Source: Nannobrachium achirus (lineage: Eukaryota; Chordata; Actinopteri; Myctophiformes; Myctophidae). Taken from it: 64,000 bases of DNA. The stretch spans positions 2,970,206 through 3,034,205 of the forward strand of contig OY997654.1 of assembly GCA_963921795.1 (NCBI GenBank). Direction: 5' to 3'. This document shows, one piece after another, positions 35,333 through 46,789 of the stretch. Under the pieces are notes generated by a model. It had not been told where the DNA came from. It saw only the letters and a list, made by a program, of their open reading frames with translations, and did not search any database. The stretch's first letter is position 1. Every line of letters begins with the position of its first letter. Both the position numbers and the translations under genes were made by a program.

Positions 35333-35913
35333 TAGGGGTGTAGCCATACATTTTAACGACGATACGATACGCATCACGATACATGGTTGACGATACGATA
35401 CATGGACGATATTGGTTCATTCATGGTGATACGATACGATTCGATATAGTAACTATTTAGCAAAGAAATTAAATCTGTGTTAAACGTGTCAATAGTGCAT
35501 GTTTTTAAGGGAAAACACTTTTTTTATGGATATACAGTAAATAAGTAAACACTGATTCTCTAGCAAATACATGGACATTATATTTCAACACGTGGTCAAA
35601 CCCGCACCTTGACATAAACACAAAGATTACACAATTTATCGATAGATAGCTATATGGAATGGAAAAGTAATTAGACCCCTCTTTTAAATTTTCCTTCTTA
35701 AAATTGTTAAATACAAGGCATAAATAAAATACTTAGTTTCCATACAATTAATTATTTGCACTGCAAAAAGATTCAATACCAATTATCTGCATTGTAAAAC
35801 GATACCGATACGATACAAAGCCAAAACCGTACGATATTTGCTTTTGCATATCGATATAGTGGATCAAATTAAAATCGATGTTTCGATTCAGTTACTATAT
35901 CGTTACACACCTA
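35333..35913. mobile_element. hAT MITE (TAGGGGTGTAACGATA family), 581 bp
   Basis: A perfect 8-bp target duplication GTTGTTTG lies at 35325-35332 and 35914-35921. The ends TAGGGGTGTA and TACACACCTA are inverted, and the interior is full of CGATACGATAC. A second copy, inverted and also with a perfect duplication, is at 54903-55468. It sits immediately after the COQ5 stop, so any transcript's 3' UTR must run through it. Confidence 0.9.
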
Positions 35914-36019
35914 GTTGTTTGGCCTGCAGAAGTGCAGACCGCTTTAGCTAAAACGACATATCTCAGCCTGAGCACAGCCAGAAGAAATTGTTCACTTTTT
36001 TTTACCCCAAGATTTCTTT

Positions 36020-36060
36020 AAAATAGCAGATCTACAAGCTCATTGTGAGCTTGTAGATCT
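36020..36060. repeat. Dispersed palindrome, copy 8 (minimal form)
   Basis: AGATCTACAAGCTCA, TTG, TGAGCTTGTAGATCT: a perfect 15-bp stem with only a 3-nt loop, the shortest version in the window. Confidence 0.9.
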
Positions 36061-38672
36061 TAATGTGTTAATGTCTTCAGCTTACTGCGGAGATGACATG
36101 TGGTATTACTTTTTTTACAACAATTGGCCGAAGGGTGGCTCTGTAGGAATCCTTTGAAAGTGCAAACTTTGAACAGGTATAGCTCATGCTCTGTTTGACA
36201 TACAGCCATGAAACCTGGACACACATATGCGTCTCCTCATGCCGAACAACTTTGCCACTCTGACTTTTGACCTCTGACCTTTAGATCTCCCACCATTTTG
36301 AATTATATGAAAAACAGTAAAAATCTATCTCCTCCTGGGATTTTCGCGTCACGTGCACAGAACTTTTTTCACATGAACTTTGGACCAATATCTATCCAGA
36401 CTCTGGTTTGAGACGTTTTTTTTTTCTTTTTTTTCAATTCAATTAATACTGTCGTTTTTATGCAAATTACTGTCTTAGATTTTCTGCCATTTTGAGCAGT
36501 TAGTAAAACGCTTAGAGCCGTTTTTATCCTGGGATTTTCGCATCACGTGCACAGAACTTGTTTTACATAAACCAATATCTAAAGATCTGTCTGATCGGAA
36601 TTTTAAAAAATTGAAACATTCTTTTTTAATAATTCAATTAATATTGCAGTTTTATGCAAATTATTCTTCTGCCTCTAAAACATACAGCAAAGTCGCATTT
36701 TCATGATGAGATTAGTCGAAATATCACTGAAACCAATCTTACCCCAATTGGCCAAAGGGGGGGCGCTAATTCGCTATATCATTTTGAGCAGTTTGTAAAA
36801 CGCTTAAACCCATCTTTATCTCTGGATTTTTTTGCAATTTGCATGAAACATTCTACACGCAATCTAGGGACCTTTATCTAACATGCCTATGAAGTGCACA
36901 CAAAAAAATAAAAAAATATAATAATAATAAATATAGCTGCAAGCAGCAATAAAGTGGCCAAAAACTACGCACATTCCCACTAGGTCAAGGAACAGATGCC
37001 ACCCTTCTCACATTGGCCTGTTATAGCGCCACCAGCGGGTCAACTTTTGCATAACAGATTTTTTGAACAAAATGCCTCAAATCACGCAAGCAGCATCAGA
37101 TTGCTGTGAAAGGCCCAAGAACATGTGGCACCCTTTTCATATTGGCTTATTATAGCGCCAAAAAAGGCCAAAAAAAACTACCTGACCTGCCGGAGACCTG
37201 TTCTCAGAAGAACACTGCTTCTAATTTTTCTTTGATTTATTTTCCCACTTTTCTTTTTTCCCTTGCTGCTTTTTTGCCTTCCTACTTTTTCCTGGCTTGG
37301 CCACTTTATTGCTGCTTGCAGCTATATTTTATTATGTATTTTATCAATAAATCATAATAGCAAATCAATTGAAATCATGTGTCACACAGTACTCAAATGC
37401 TTGTCAAATATGTATGCGAAGTGAAGTCATCAACAGAAAACTAATAGGGTCAATCCATCTAAGCAAAGACATTAATTATAAGTTGTACAGTATATAGTAA
37501 AGAGCAACATGATTTGAAATATTTATGTAAATGATAACAAATAACAAGGCATGCATTACATGAGCAAATAATACCATTAATTAAGATTACTGCATGCAAT
37601 TGATTTATCAGAGCTGATTAATATTGTAATGAGTAATGAGGAAAAACAAGTAAATGTAAAGTTATGGAGAATAGAGCCTCAAAAGCTGTGAACTTTCAAC
37701 TGCTGTGAAATCTCGTCTCCGGAACCCGTTCGCTTGCATTACAATGGAAGTCCCGCGAGAGATGAGATTTCATAGCACAAGCTTTTACAGCAATAATGGT
37801 GGCGCTGGATGTAAACAGACGAGGGATACAGACTCTACGCATTACATGCTACAGGCATGTAGTGAAAAAGTTACTTTCGAGCGAGATAAAAAAAAAAACA
37901 GATTAATGACTATCGCGGTCCTGTATGGAGCCGTGGTCGGGTAGGAAATGCTGGACCACCCTGGAAGCTTCCAAAAACATAGCTACTTTTAAAGGTAGGA
38001 AAGTAGTTTTTCATCAAAATTCTCCTTTAACGATATTTAATGATAAAATGTGTTACTTTTGTCAATTGTCATCTTCATAGATGGTGATCAGCCACAACAC
38101 AAACTCACAGTCACAACAACTGGCCAATAAAAAATGTACCAGTTCTGTTCAGAATTTGTCGTCTCACATATTTCCACAAAATAATAGAAAACACTCAATA
38201 GTCGATAAGGTGCTCATTATCAATAAAAGATAACGAGCTCCATTCCTATACATGATTCCTGCTAAATAAACAATACATGAAATTAAGGGAATTACATGAA
38301 ATCTAATTATTAAAAAGTACAACAAGGTAAAATATGAAGTGAGATAAAAACATAATTTTCTTTTATAATTATAAAAAAGAGTTTAAGTAAAGAAAAACTA
38401 AAACAATTACTTAAAAAGAGTTGATCGTCTTACGAAGTGCTTTTAAAGTTCATATTGAATAAAACATACAAGCAGGTAATATACTAACATCTGACACTAC
38501 TAACACTGTTAACAGAAAACAACTACCGTAAATGAACGCTCCCCCATCTCGAACAGGACCTTTTCACCCTTAAACATCAATTAAAATTCCTCTCCAGATG
38601 CCCCTTTCGTTCACATTCACCGCAACATAATGACATGAAAGAGCAGATTAATCATTCAAAGCAAGGTCAGTG
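36061..38672. other. Intergenic, repeats only
   Basis: Two copies of a CTGGGATTTTCGCRTCACG(TGCACAGAACTT) block lie near 36335 and 36530, spaced about 195 bp. Positions 36935-37330 are fragments of the TGGCGCTATAA/GCTGCTTGCAGCTATAT repeat. Positions 37697-37785 contain an inverted pair, TGTGAAATCTCGTCTC and GAGATGAGATTTCATAG. I see no gene. Confidence 0.6.
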
Positions 38673-39825
38673 TTAGGTGTCCAGTGCTCTGCGAAATTTC
38701 TGAAAAAACAGTTCAGGATCGTGTCCATCCTGGGACCAGCTCAGGTAGGTGTGTCTCTTCACCAGCCTCCTCATATAGGGAGACAACTGGTGGGCTGGAA
38801 TGTCCTCCAGAAACACCAGGATCAATACGTCCTTCTGTTCATCAAACAGACGGTAGCTGCACACAGGAGATCAGAGGACATTTACACTCATTCAAGTTGT
38901 ATGCAAGCTACAGTTACATAAAGCCGTGGCCAAAACAACACATGGCCCTATTTTGACCGAGTTCTTAATCGTTAATAAGGTGATAACGGCACCATCGTAT
39001 GCGTAATTGGTATTATGAAAGGGGCACTGAACGCAAACACTTATAGTTTTAGCACGGCCAGCATATTTAACGCATGGGGAGTGTTCATATGTTAATTAAG
39101 GGGCGCAATGTGGTGACATGCTTTTATGAACCTTAACTTATAAAAAGTTAGGGAATACCATTTAGAGGTGGTCAGACCTACGTTTATGCGCAAAAATAAA
39201 TGTTTATTTGGCCACCAAGACAGGGCGCGCCATCTCGGCACCTTTTACGGAGATTTACGGAGATGTGGCTTAAATACGATTCCATTTTGGAGAGAGGACG
39301 TGCCAGGCCCGGCCGCACAGTGGTGCAAGAGGGGGCCAGGTTGCAAATACTCTAATACAAAGGCGACTTGCTTGAAACACACATTTGCATATGGTCGGTC
39401 GCAACCTTCACTTAACAAATTCCCAGCCACCCCAGAAATGGCTGTGCTCTTATACTGCCAGGAATATTGTGTTATTTCAGTCATATATTTACAGAGATTT
39501 GACTGGGTTGATTTCAATACACCACCAGAGAGCACCAACTACATCTCTATCTTTACACTGAAGAGGCCTCAGGCTTTCTGATATGTGAATGACAGGCTCA
39601 ATATCCCCATTCATTTGGGTTGGCGAACATGTGCAAAAACAAGCTCTCTATGGACACTCTCAAATAACCTTTTACCGAATGAAAATAGGAGATGTGGAAT
39701 TTAAGTTGCAGCATGTGATAATTATCAGATAAAAAAACATGTTTTTAATTACAGAATGCGTTCTTGCGATTACCAAGAACATAATATGTTAAAATATGGT
39801 TTGGCTGGGAGTGAATATTAAAGGA

Positions 39826-40350
39826 GTAGTTCACCCTCAAAACGACTTTTTTCTATTGATTAGTCACACCCATGGAGCCCAGTTGTCCTGACATGAAGCC
39901 AACACGGAACTAAAAGTTCCTATGATTGGCCTCTAGTTGCGCTGTTCTGGTAACAAAAGCAATCTGTTCTCCATAGGATTCCATTCATTTCCCCCGAAAA
40001 TTTACATTTGATTTTCTTACCTTAATAAAAATTGCCATTAATACTTTATGCTTCCTGTCGCTAGTTTAAAGTCTCGTTCCAATCACCATGATATGACATT
40101 AATGTTGCAACCTATATTGTGGATGTAGCATTCAATCGGGTTACTGTAGCTCTTTTTGAATCCTTTTGGGGGTGTTGACATCGTCATTTGCCCATTTGTC
40201 AATTTGGAGGCAAAGAAATTGGATGAAAATAACTAATGTTTTGGGACCATCGCTCCATTGTTTACAATGATTTGTAACGCAGGCTCATATGTGTTGCCAC
40301 CCCATGTGGTCATGTGATCCAAGATGTCCGCAGTGTGAATAAGGTCTATT
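39826..40350. mobile_element. MITE-like repeat in a TLR intron; inverted relative at 57050-57290
   Basis: Starts AAGGAGTAGTTCACCCTC. Positions 40140-40350 share TTTTGGGGGTGTTGACATCG, CCCATTTGTC, CATGTGGTCATGTGATC and AATAAGGTCTATT with the inverse of 57080-57290. Confidence 0.6.
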
Positions 40351-40434
40351 ACAATGACAAATAGCTCCATAAAAATAAAGTGGACTAAATATATTCAAAT
40401 CAATTAAATGGCTATCTGCAACTATGTTCTAAGA

Positions 40435-40825
40435 CAGGGGTCAAGGACCCCTTAGTTGAGACAGAGATGAAGCAGGGACCCCCACAACCTGTTCATAGAT
40501 TCTATATAGTACAGTGACGTTTGGATTCATGTCAGTTAGGGTTTTCGGACATTTAACCACTTGAACCGTCAATACTTAGTAAACTTGACCTTTCACTCTG
40601 TACTTAGTCTACTTCTTTATCCTCTATACCAAACCTCTTTGCCGAAAATAGCCGATCTACAAACTCACAACGCCTCACAGCGCGAGGCGGTGTGGGCTTG
40701 TAGATCTGCTATTTTTGGCTAATGTTCTCAGAATAATATAATGGTTAATATAAAAAAGTCACAACCCCCCTTTAGTAGCTCTGAGGACCCCCTAGTGGTC
40801 CCGGACCCCCTGTTGAAGAACCTTG
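40435..40825. mobile_element. hAT MITE in a TLR intron, 391 bp
   Basis: A perfect 8-bp duplication TTCTAAGA is at 40427-40434 and 40826-40833. Ends CAGGGGTC and GAACCTTG are inverted and imperfect. It ends about 50 bp from the donor of the middle TIR exon and contains palindrome copy 9. Confidence 0.85.
40643..40716. repeat. Dispersed palindrome, copy 9
   Basis: AATAGCCGATCTACAAACTC pairs with GGGCTTGTAGATCTGCTATT. The loop also holds CGCCTCACAG/CGCGAGGCG pairing. Confidence 0.8.
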
Positions 40826-43726
40826 TTCTAAGAGCTGCTAATGTAGGGTCCTATACATATTCAATAATGCCCCCACCTGGCCATCTGGAATTCTCTAGAG
40901 CACCATTCACTCTCCAGGTAATGTTTGCTGATCACACAAATGGTCTTTCTGCTGCCAAAGATGGCATCTGTAATGTTCTCTATGATGGGTGTTCCTGGAA
41001 ACAAGCCACACACAATTAATCAAAGGACATTCAAAACTATTTCACTTCTTGGGAGACAGATGGATATTTACATGCTGTTATGTTTATGGCACTAAAGAGA
41101 ACACAAACTGTCTGACAGAGTTGTGTTATTGACAGAAAGAGACAGACAGATTAAATAAATGCAGTAGAAGTGAGACACAGAGAGGTTTGTACCTGGTATG
41201 AAATCTCGGTGGTGCAGACAGAGTCTCCAGCCTTGCTCTCCCTCCAGCACTGGAAGCATTTCTACGCAAACCCAGAGCTCATCGTGAACGTTGTAGGAGA
41301 TAAAGGCATCGTACCGCTGAGGAGACCCCCTCTCTCTTTCCTTGGTATCATAAAAGAAGGGCCGGAAGAGGTAGTGAAGTCTCAGGAAGTGGTAGATGAA
41401 GGATGTGAGCAGAGACAATCACACAAGTGGAGGAAATGAAGCAGATAAAGCTAGTGTCTCCCCAATTGTCCTCCCTACAGGAATGATAGTCAAAGTCCAG
41501 AAACCTTGTTCCCTTTTTAACCAGAGGATAGGCACACGTGTAGTTGTGAGCGCCAACTACCAGTGTTTGGTTGTTGTTGTTTGGATCCAGCATCCAATGC
41601 ATAAAGTCAGCATTAGAACATTCACAAGCTAAAGGGTTGTCACTCATTTTAATATAACTGAGAGCAGGGAGAAATTCAAACACTGTGACATTGATCACCG
41701 TCAACTCATTGTGGCTCACGTCCAACCAGGAGAGTCTAGTCAGATCGGCTTGTGCCAGGAAATCCAGGGACGTAAGATTACAGCTTTTTAAGGAAAGAGT
41801 CTTCAACTGTGGTACATATTTAAATGAGTCTGTGTCTGGTTGTTTACCATGGACAACATGCATGTGTTCCAAATGTTTCATATCTGACTCTGAGAGCATG
41901 TCCCATACGATATAGAGAAGATCATAGTATTCTGGACTGAATTGTATTGTTAAGTTCTTCAGGCTCCGTAGTAAGGTGGTATTATAGTTTTGCTTTTCTA
42001 ACTCATGGGGAGATGAAGGTGTCATTTTGAAAGGGTCATGCTTAAAATTTAGACAAAGTGTGTCAAGTTCATTTAGTCCTTCCAGATAGTTTTTGTTCCA
42101 TGGATGCCGTCCCTCCTCGTTATTGAATTCCATGTCTAATTGCTTGAGTGATTTCAGACTCATGAATTCACCTTTGCTGAGCTGGTAGACATTATTCTTT
42201 TTTAAATCCAATAATTCTAGTTTGTGTAAGCCAGTCTTGAATGTGTCGCCAAACTTCTCAATTATATTGTGATTCAGAGTTAGAACCTTTAACTCATTAA
42301 GATGTTGAAAAACACACCGTTTAAGTTCATAGATGTGGTTGTGATCTAGATGGAGGTGTGTGAGTCTGGTTAAATTTAAGAAGTCTAAGCAGCTTAAATC
42401 ATGAATGCGATTCTTACTCAGGTTGAGGATTTGAAGCATGGAGAGATTCTTAACATCGTCTGGCACTTCGGAAAGGCCATTCTCTGATAATTCCAGGTTG
42501 GTAAGCTGAGTACAAGATGACAGTGTTTTATTAAGGTCATTGATATTACCAATCACACTGAGATTCCTCAGTGTGGGTATTTTGCAGATAATATTTAAAA
42601 GATCTTGGTCTATCCACACATCTGTCAATCTCAGCTGTAGGTTCTCCAGTGAATCAAGGCTCTGTAGAGCCTTTTTGGTGGTGTCAAGAGACATATTAGA
42701 ACAAGTCAAATACACCGTAGTTATTATCCTTCGAAAATACTTGTCTGGTATGTCCCACTCCCATCCATTAGCATCACAACATTGTGACAGGTCGATTGTA
42801 TTAAGATTTGGAAATAAAGCTGTTGTGACACTAAACCTTTTTATCGACTGTGAATCAACTCTCAACTTCCTGAGCTCAGAGGACATGTTTAATGGCAAAT
42901 CTTTTGACTGAAAAGACTCTAACTCATCTATTGAGATGTTCAGGACATGTAAGCTGGATAGTTTTAAGACGGTGATGATATCTCTAATTTTATTGGACGT
43001 TAGACTTAGTTCCTGTAAGCTGGTGAGTGACTGGAAGGCAGCAGAGTTGAAGAATTGGATATTGTTATAATCCAAGCGCAGTATCAAGAGTTTAGACAGT
43101 CCCTGAAACATATCGTCTGTCAGTGTTGTTAGATTGTTATTGTCCATATTGAGCACTTTAAGTTGCAACAAAGGTACAAAAGCCCCGTCATCTACATGAG
43201 TTATTGAATTATTACTCAGGACCAAATTTGCGAGATTTGACAGATGGTAAAAATCTGTCCTGTTTATCTTTTGGATTAAATTGTGTTCTAGTGTTAGTGA
43301 TGTAACGTCTCTGGGAATGTCGTGTGGTATGCTAGCGAGATTACAATCATGACAATCCACTGAAACACCAGCAGTGATATTGTCTGAGTAAAGAATAGTG
43401 CAGTCGTTCAGTATGTAAGCCAGTATGGGACTAAGATGAAGCATGGGCAACAGCAAAAAGAAGGAAAAACAATGGCAGCTTCCTGTCTGTAGCATCATGG
43501 CTGTCTTCAGGGTCAACTGTCAGGTACTTTTGGTGGAGTAATTCTGCTGTGGACACTGGTTGGTGACAACACTGTTCAGCATTGATGATCTAAAGAGGAT
43601 ACAACAGTAAAACAGTTACAGTATGTAACCTTTTAAAGGATTATACCAAACCATCATGTGTGGACTGACTTGTTTTTGATGTAATATTTTACCAAGAGTT
43701 TGTGTGTAGGTGTGTGAGTGTTTGAG

Positions 43727-43729
<3 letters not shown>

Positions 43730-43802
<73 letters not shown>

Positions 43803-43824
43803 GGGGGGGGGGGGGGAGGGGGAG
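43730..43824. repeat. (GA)n run joined to a G-tract, upstream of the TLR
   Basis: About 68 bp of AG repeats are followed by T and a run of about 16 G, then GAGGGGGAGAG. This homopurine tract could form H-DNA or G-quadruplex structures, and lies in the first intron or promoter of the TLR. Confidence 0.9.
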
Positions 43825-44357
43825 AGATGGGGGTGTAAGAGTGGGAGACTAGGGCTTGAAAGAGAATCTTCACTCACTCAACAACTTGTTTGTTATAATT
43901 CACAGTATCGTTAAAAGCTCTCCTCTTTAGTTTGAACTTTGCATTTTGTAAAGAGGATTTTTGTCCCTCACTCGCATGATAGCGATATAAAGCCACATTG
44001 TGCCAAACCCCACCCTCCCAGCGTGTGATTGGCTGAAGTCCCTTTGAGCCACATTCGGACGCAGAAGCAGTCCCCAGGACAATATTTACTATTCTGTCCC
44101 CCAGTATACCGGTATGTAACTCCAACGGCTCATGCAACCTTCACCACTCGGCCCAGCAACTCGCTCGCTATACCACTTGCTCGGCGGGGCCTCACAGGGC
44201 TCAAGGTCGCCTGAGACGGCACGCCTCCATCATGAATAATAATTATACTTTATCGCCACAAAAAAAGGTTGATCGCGGTGCCGGAAAAAAAGTGGCACAA
44301 GCCGGATGCAAACCTGGGGTGCATGGATAGCAAGTCGAGAGCCTAGTCCACTAGGCC

Positions 44358-44685
44358 AGGGGTTTTCAAAGTGGGTAACGGGGCACCCTGGGGTGCCCCG
44401 ACGGCAGTCCAGGGGTGCCGCGAGATAATTTGATAATATTTGAAATGCATTTGGACATTTAAAAATATATTTAGTATTATTTTAAACTTGAAGTACAAAG
44501 TTATTTTCAGTCAGTTCTAACCAAAATGGCTATTATCTCGCTTTCCTCGCAACATAATAGCTAAAATATGGTATAAATATAAGGTGCTGGGAGTGAAAAT
44601 TATGAATATAATAATGTAGGGGTGCCTCGGATGAAAAAAATATTCTTAGGGGTGCCCCGGGCCAAAAAAGTTTGGGAACCCCTGC
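44358..44685. mobile_element. hAT-like MITE (CAGGGGTTTTCAAAGTGG family)
   Basis: Ends CAGGGGTTTTCAAAGTGGG and AAAGTTTGGGAACCCCTG are inverted. The GGGGTGCC(C/G)CG motif is repeated inside. No clear target duplication. Confidence 0.65.
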
Positions 44686-45136
44686 TGCGGGGTGGGCATT
44701 CGGTCTGAATTAGTAGGGGAGGAAAAAGTTAATGGAAAATACCACTAAACTAATTTAACTAAACTAAATAACACTAATGTCATTTTTGATTACATTTTGT
44801 CATTTCAATTCTCATAGTGTTTTTCCCCAGTGTTTCAAGATGAACGGTAGTGAATTACGAGATCTAAGATAAGATACAATCTGTTTTGATCCCACAACAG
44901 GAATTCAGGCACCAAAAAGTTAATCATCTGGGGACCCCTCCAAACAATTTGGGAACAGGTTTAGAACCACTGCCTTAGCCTACAGTACACACACAAAGAA
45001 TGTCAAGAGCTAGAAGTTAAAACTTTGAGTGGTTCAGCTCTTTAAGATAGAAAGGACATGATCCCCTATTAGATATACATAACATATAAAAGTCACAATG
45101 AATAATACTTTCCAGAATTAAGGCATTGTAACATTG

Positions 45137-45246
45137 AATCCTACCTGAACTCCTAAACCTCGGTGACAACCATCCTTCCAGTGTTTTACTCAATCCTACC
45201 TGAACTCCTAAACCTCAGTGACAACCATCCTTCCAGTGTTTTACTC
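45137..45246. repeat. 55-bp tandem duplication in the TLR 5' region
   Basis: Two units of CTACCTGAACTCCTAAACCT..., one mismatch apart. On the minus strand each ends GAGTTCAG|GTAGGATT, a good splice donor, so this may include the TLR's 5' UTR exon with a duplicated donor. That reading is inference. Confidence 0.75.
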
Positions 45247-45318
45247 TTTTGACAGGAGTGAAGTCCATTTGACCACAGCTCAGCTACAACTCATAAATAT
45301 CATGGGTTTACACATAGT

Positions 45319-45400
45319 GAAAGAGGAAGCACCCTAAAAATCCTGAAATACTTCACTTAAGGGAAACTAGGACAGAAACTAGTGTTGACTCCTCAGGTCA
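45319..45400. promoter_or_regulatory. Possible TLR upstream element, copy 1
   Basis: Contains TGAAAGAGGAAGCA (an Ets/PU.1-type GAGGAA core), CACTTAAGGGAAACT and GACAGAAACT. A diverged second copy lies at 45719-45800. Assignment as regulatory is inference from position upstream of an immune gene and from duplication. Confidence 0.35.
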
Positions 45401-45718
45401 AGTATGATATACTGACTAACTTATGTCCGTTCTTACGCCTGCCCTCTCCTCTTGACTTTTTTTAGTGCTTTTGATCGCTCCTCTTTCATGTTTTAGTCCC
45501 ATTGATCCTGGAAGCCTTATGTTTTTAGTTCAACCTATTCCTCCACTGAGCACCTGATTTTCTCTGTTTTCGCTTTACCTATGTTCCTACTGAGGCACAC
45601 TGTCTATGTACCTGATCATGTATGTGTTTATCTGGCTTATTGTACGTCACTCTGGATGAAGAGTGTGTGCTTAGCTCAGCTCAGCTGACACTGCAGAAAT
45701 CATATGAGGTGGGAAGTA

Positions 45719-45800
45719 TTGAAAGAGGAAGCAACCTAAAAAAAATCAGAAATGCGTCACTTCACTGAAACTATGACAGAGACTCCACAGGGGAAAATCC
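45719..45800. promoter_or_regulatory. Possible TLR upstream element, copy 2
   Basis: Contains TGAAAGAGGAAGCA, AACCTAAAAA, CACTTCACTGAAACT and GACAGAGACTCC in the same order as copy 1, 400 bp away. Confidence 0.35.
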
Positions 45801-46149
45801 ATATTTGGGAAAATGTGGCCATGGACGTTTTGGCAATATTTTGTCAAAGTTGATCCCATGCCAAAGTGCCAGTCTGCCGTCACCCAGGTGGATGTGTGCA
45901 CGCACCCTCTCAGGTGTCAGTTAATTATGATGTAATTGATATTAGGTAATAATAGGTTTAATAGTGTTAGTCAGAAGAGGAAGAGGATTCTGCTAGTGTC
46001 TAGGTTCCTCGATGACTGATAGCAGAGCATGTTTATGTATATATTCTTTGTTCCCTTTCTTCTTGGTGTACCTTGCTCGTTACTGTACACTGTTCAATGT
46101 TTTCTTTTCATACCTCTGTAAATATCCTTTAACTGCTGTGCTGCCTCCG

Positions 46150-46205
46150 GACGACTGATTTTCCCCTTGGGATAATAAAGGTATCTATCTATCTATCTAT
46201 CTATC
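46150..46205 (+). mobile_element. LINE 3' tail with (ATCT)n
   Basis: CCTTGGGATAATAAAGGT followed by ATCTATCT repeats is a retroposon 3' end. Confidence 0.7.
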
Positions 46206-46445
46206 ATGTTGAGACCATCAGCTCTGATGAGCAGCTCAGCATTGAATGTGTTCTGCCTGTTTGAACCATGGGTTTTTACTGTCACACTGATTTTACAGGA
46301 TCTGTTTACTGTCAAACTGATATACAGCTCAGCTATGTATCGATATACATACAATATATTGTATGCACATACATGGAGATCCCTATCTGAACCAGCCACA
46401 CAAATATGGGCCATGCCTTTGCCATCTGGCCAGTGATGGCTATTA

Positions 46446-46535
46446 TCTCCTTTTAGTTGACCTTGTACCAGTGATCTGTACTGTCATGAAACTGTACTTT
46501 TTTCTATTGCAAACTTATAATAAATTCTTCAATCA
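46446..46535 (+). mobile_element. LINE 3' tail, same family as 1756-2790
   Basis: TCCTTTTAGTTGACC, GTCATGAAACTGTAC and GCAAACTTATAATAAA match the 3' end of the fragment at the window start. Confidence 0.65.
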
Positions 46536-46639
46536 AAAGGATCTTCATATATGGGATATAAAAGGGATACCCTGTGATATCACCTGTGATGTCACAGTGA
46601 AAAGGGAACCAACCCATACACTGTAAAAATGTGTACTTA

Positions 46640-46680
46640 CTGACTGACTGACTGACTGACTTACTGCCTGACTGACACAG
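46640..46680. repeat. (GACT)n microsatellite
   Basis: CTGACTGACTGACTGACTGA with flanking variants. Confidence 0.85.
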
Positions 46681-46789
46681 TATGGATATCCAGGGTTTGA
46701 TCTTTGATGACATCACTACAGACTGACTGAACAGACAGAAGGAGATAAGCTGCGACACTTCTCATGGTATACTGCGACCTTCGGTCGCA

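Larger units (their letters stand above)
38673..43589 (-). pseudogene. Toll-like receptor, TLR11/13/22-like; intact domains but one frameshift in the membrane segment
   Basis: An endosomal or surface pattern-recognition receptor with a TIR domain. Exons: 43589-41193 (coding from 43516, possibly 43498), 40994-40877 and 38856-38673. The first acceptor (CCTCTTTAG at 43590) implies upstream 5' UTR exon(s). It begins with a signal-peptide-like stretch and about 20 leucine-rich repeats, then an LRR-CT cap (NPLACECSNADFMHWML...YTCAYP), a membrane segment, and TIR box 1 YDAFISYN, box 2 RDFIPGT and a C-terminal FFQKFRRAL box. Exon junctions keep phase (P-G-T-P-I-I-E-N; M-A-S-Y-R-L). The leucine-rich and TIR parts lie in different frames, switching near 41413: one extra base in GTCTCTGCTC would explain it. 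Ignoring that base the model is 874 aa. It is either a recent pseudogene, a frameshift allele or a sequence error. The subfamily is judged from overall look only. Confidence 0.8.

Noticed and set aside
41092-41418. The TIR-containing frame as a separate small TIR gene
   Set aside because: It directly continues the leucine-rich frame through the membrane segment, has no own ATG near its start (a stop precedes TTG) and its later exons complete one TIR domain.
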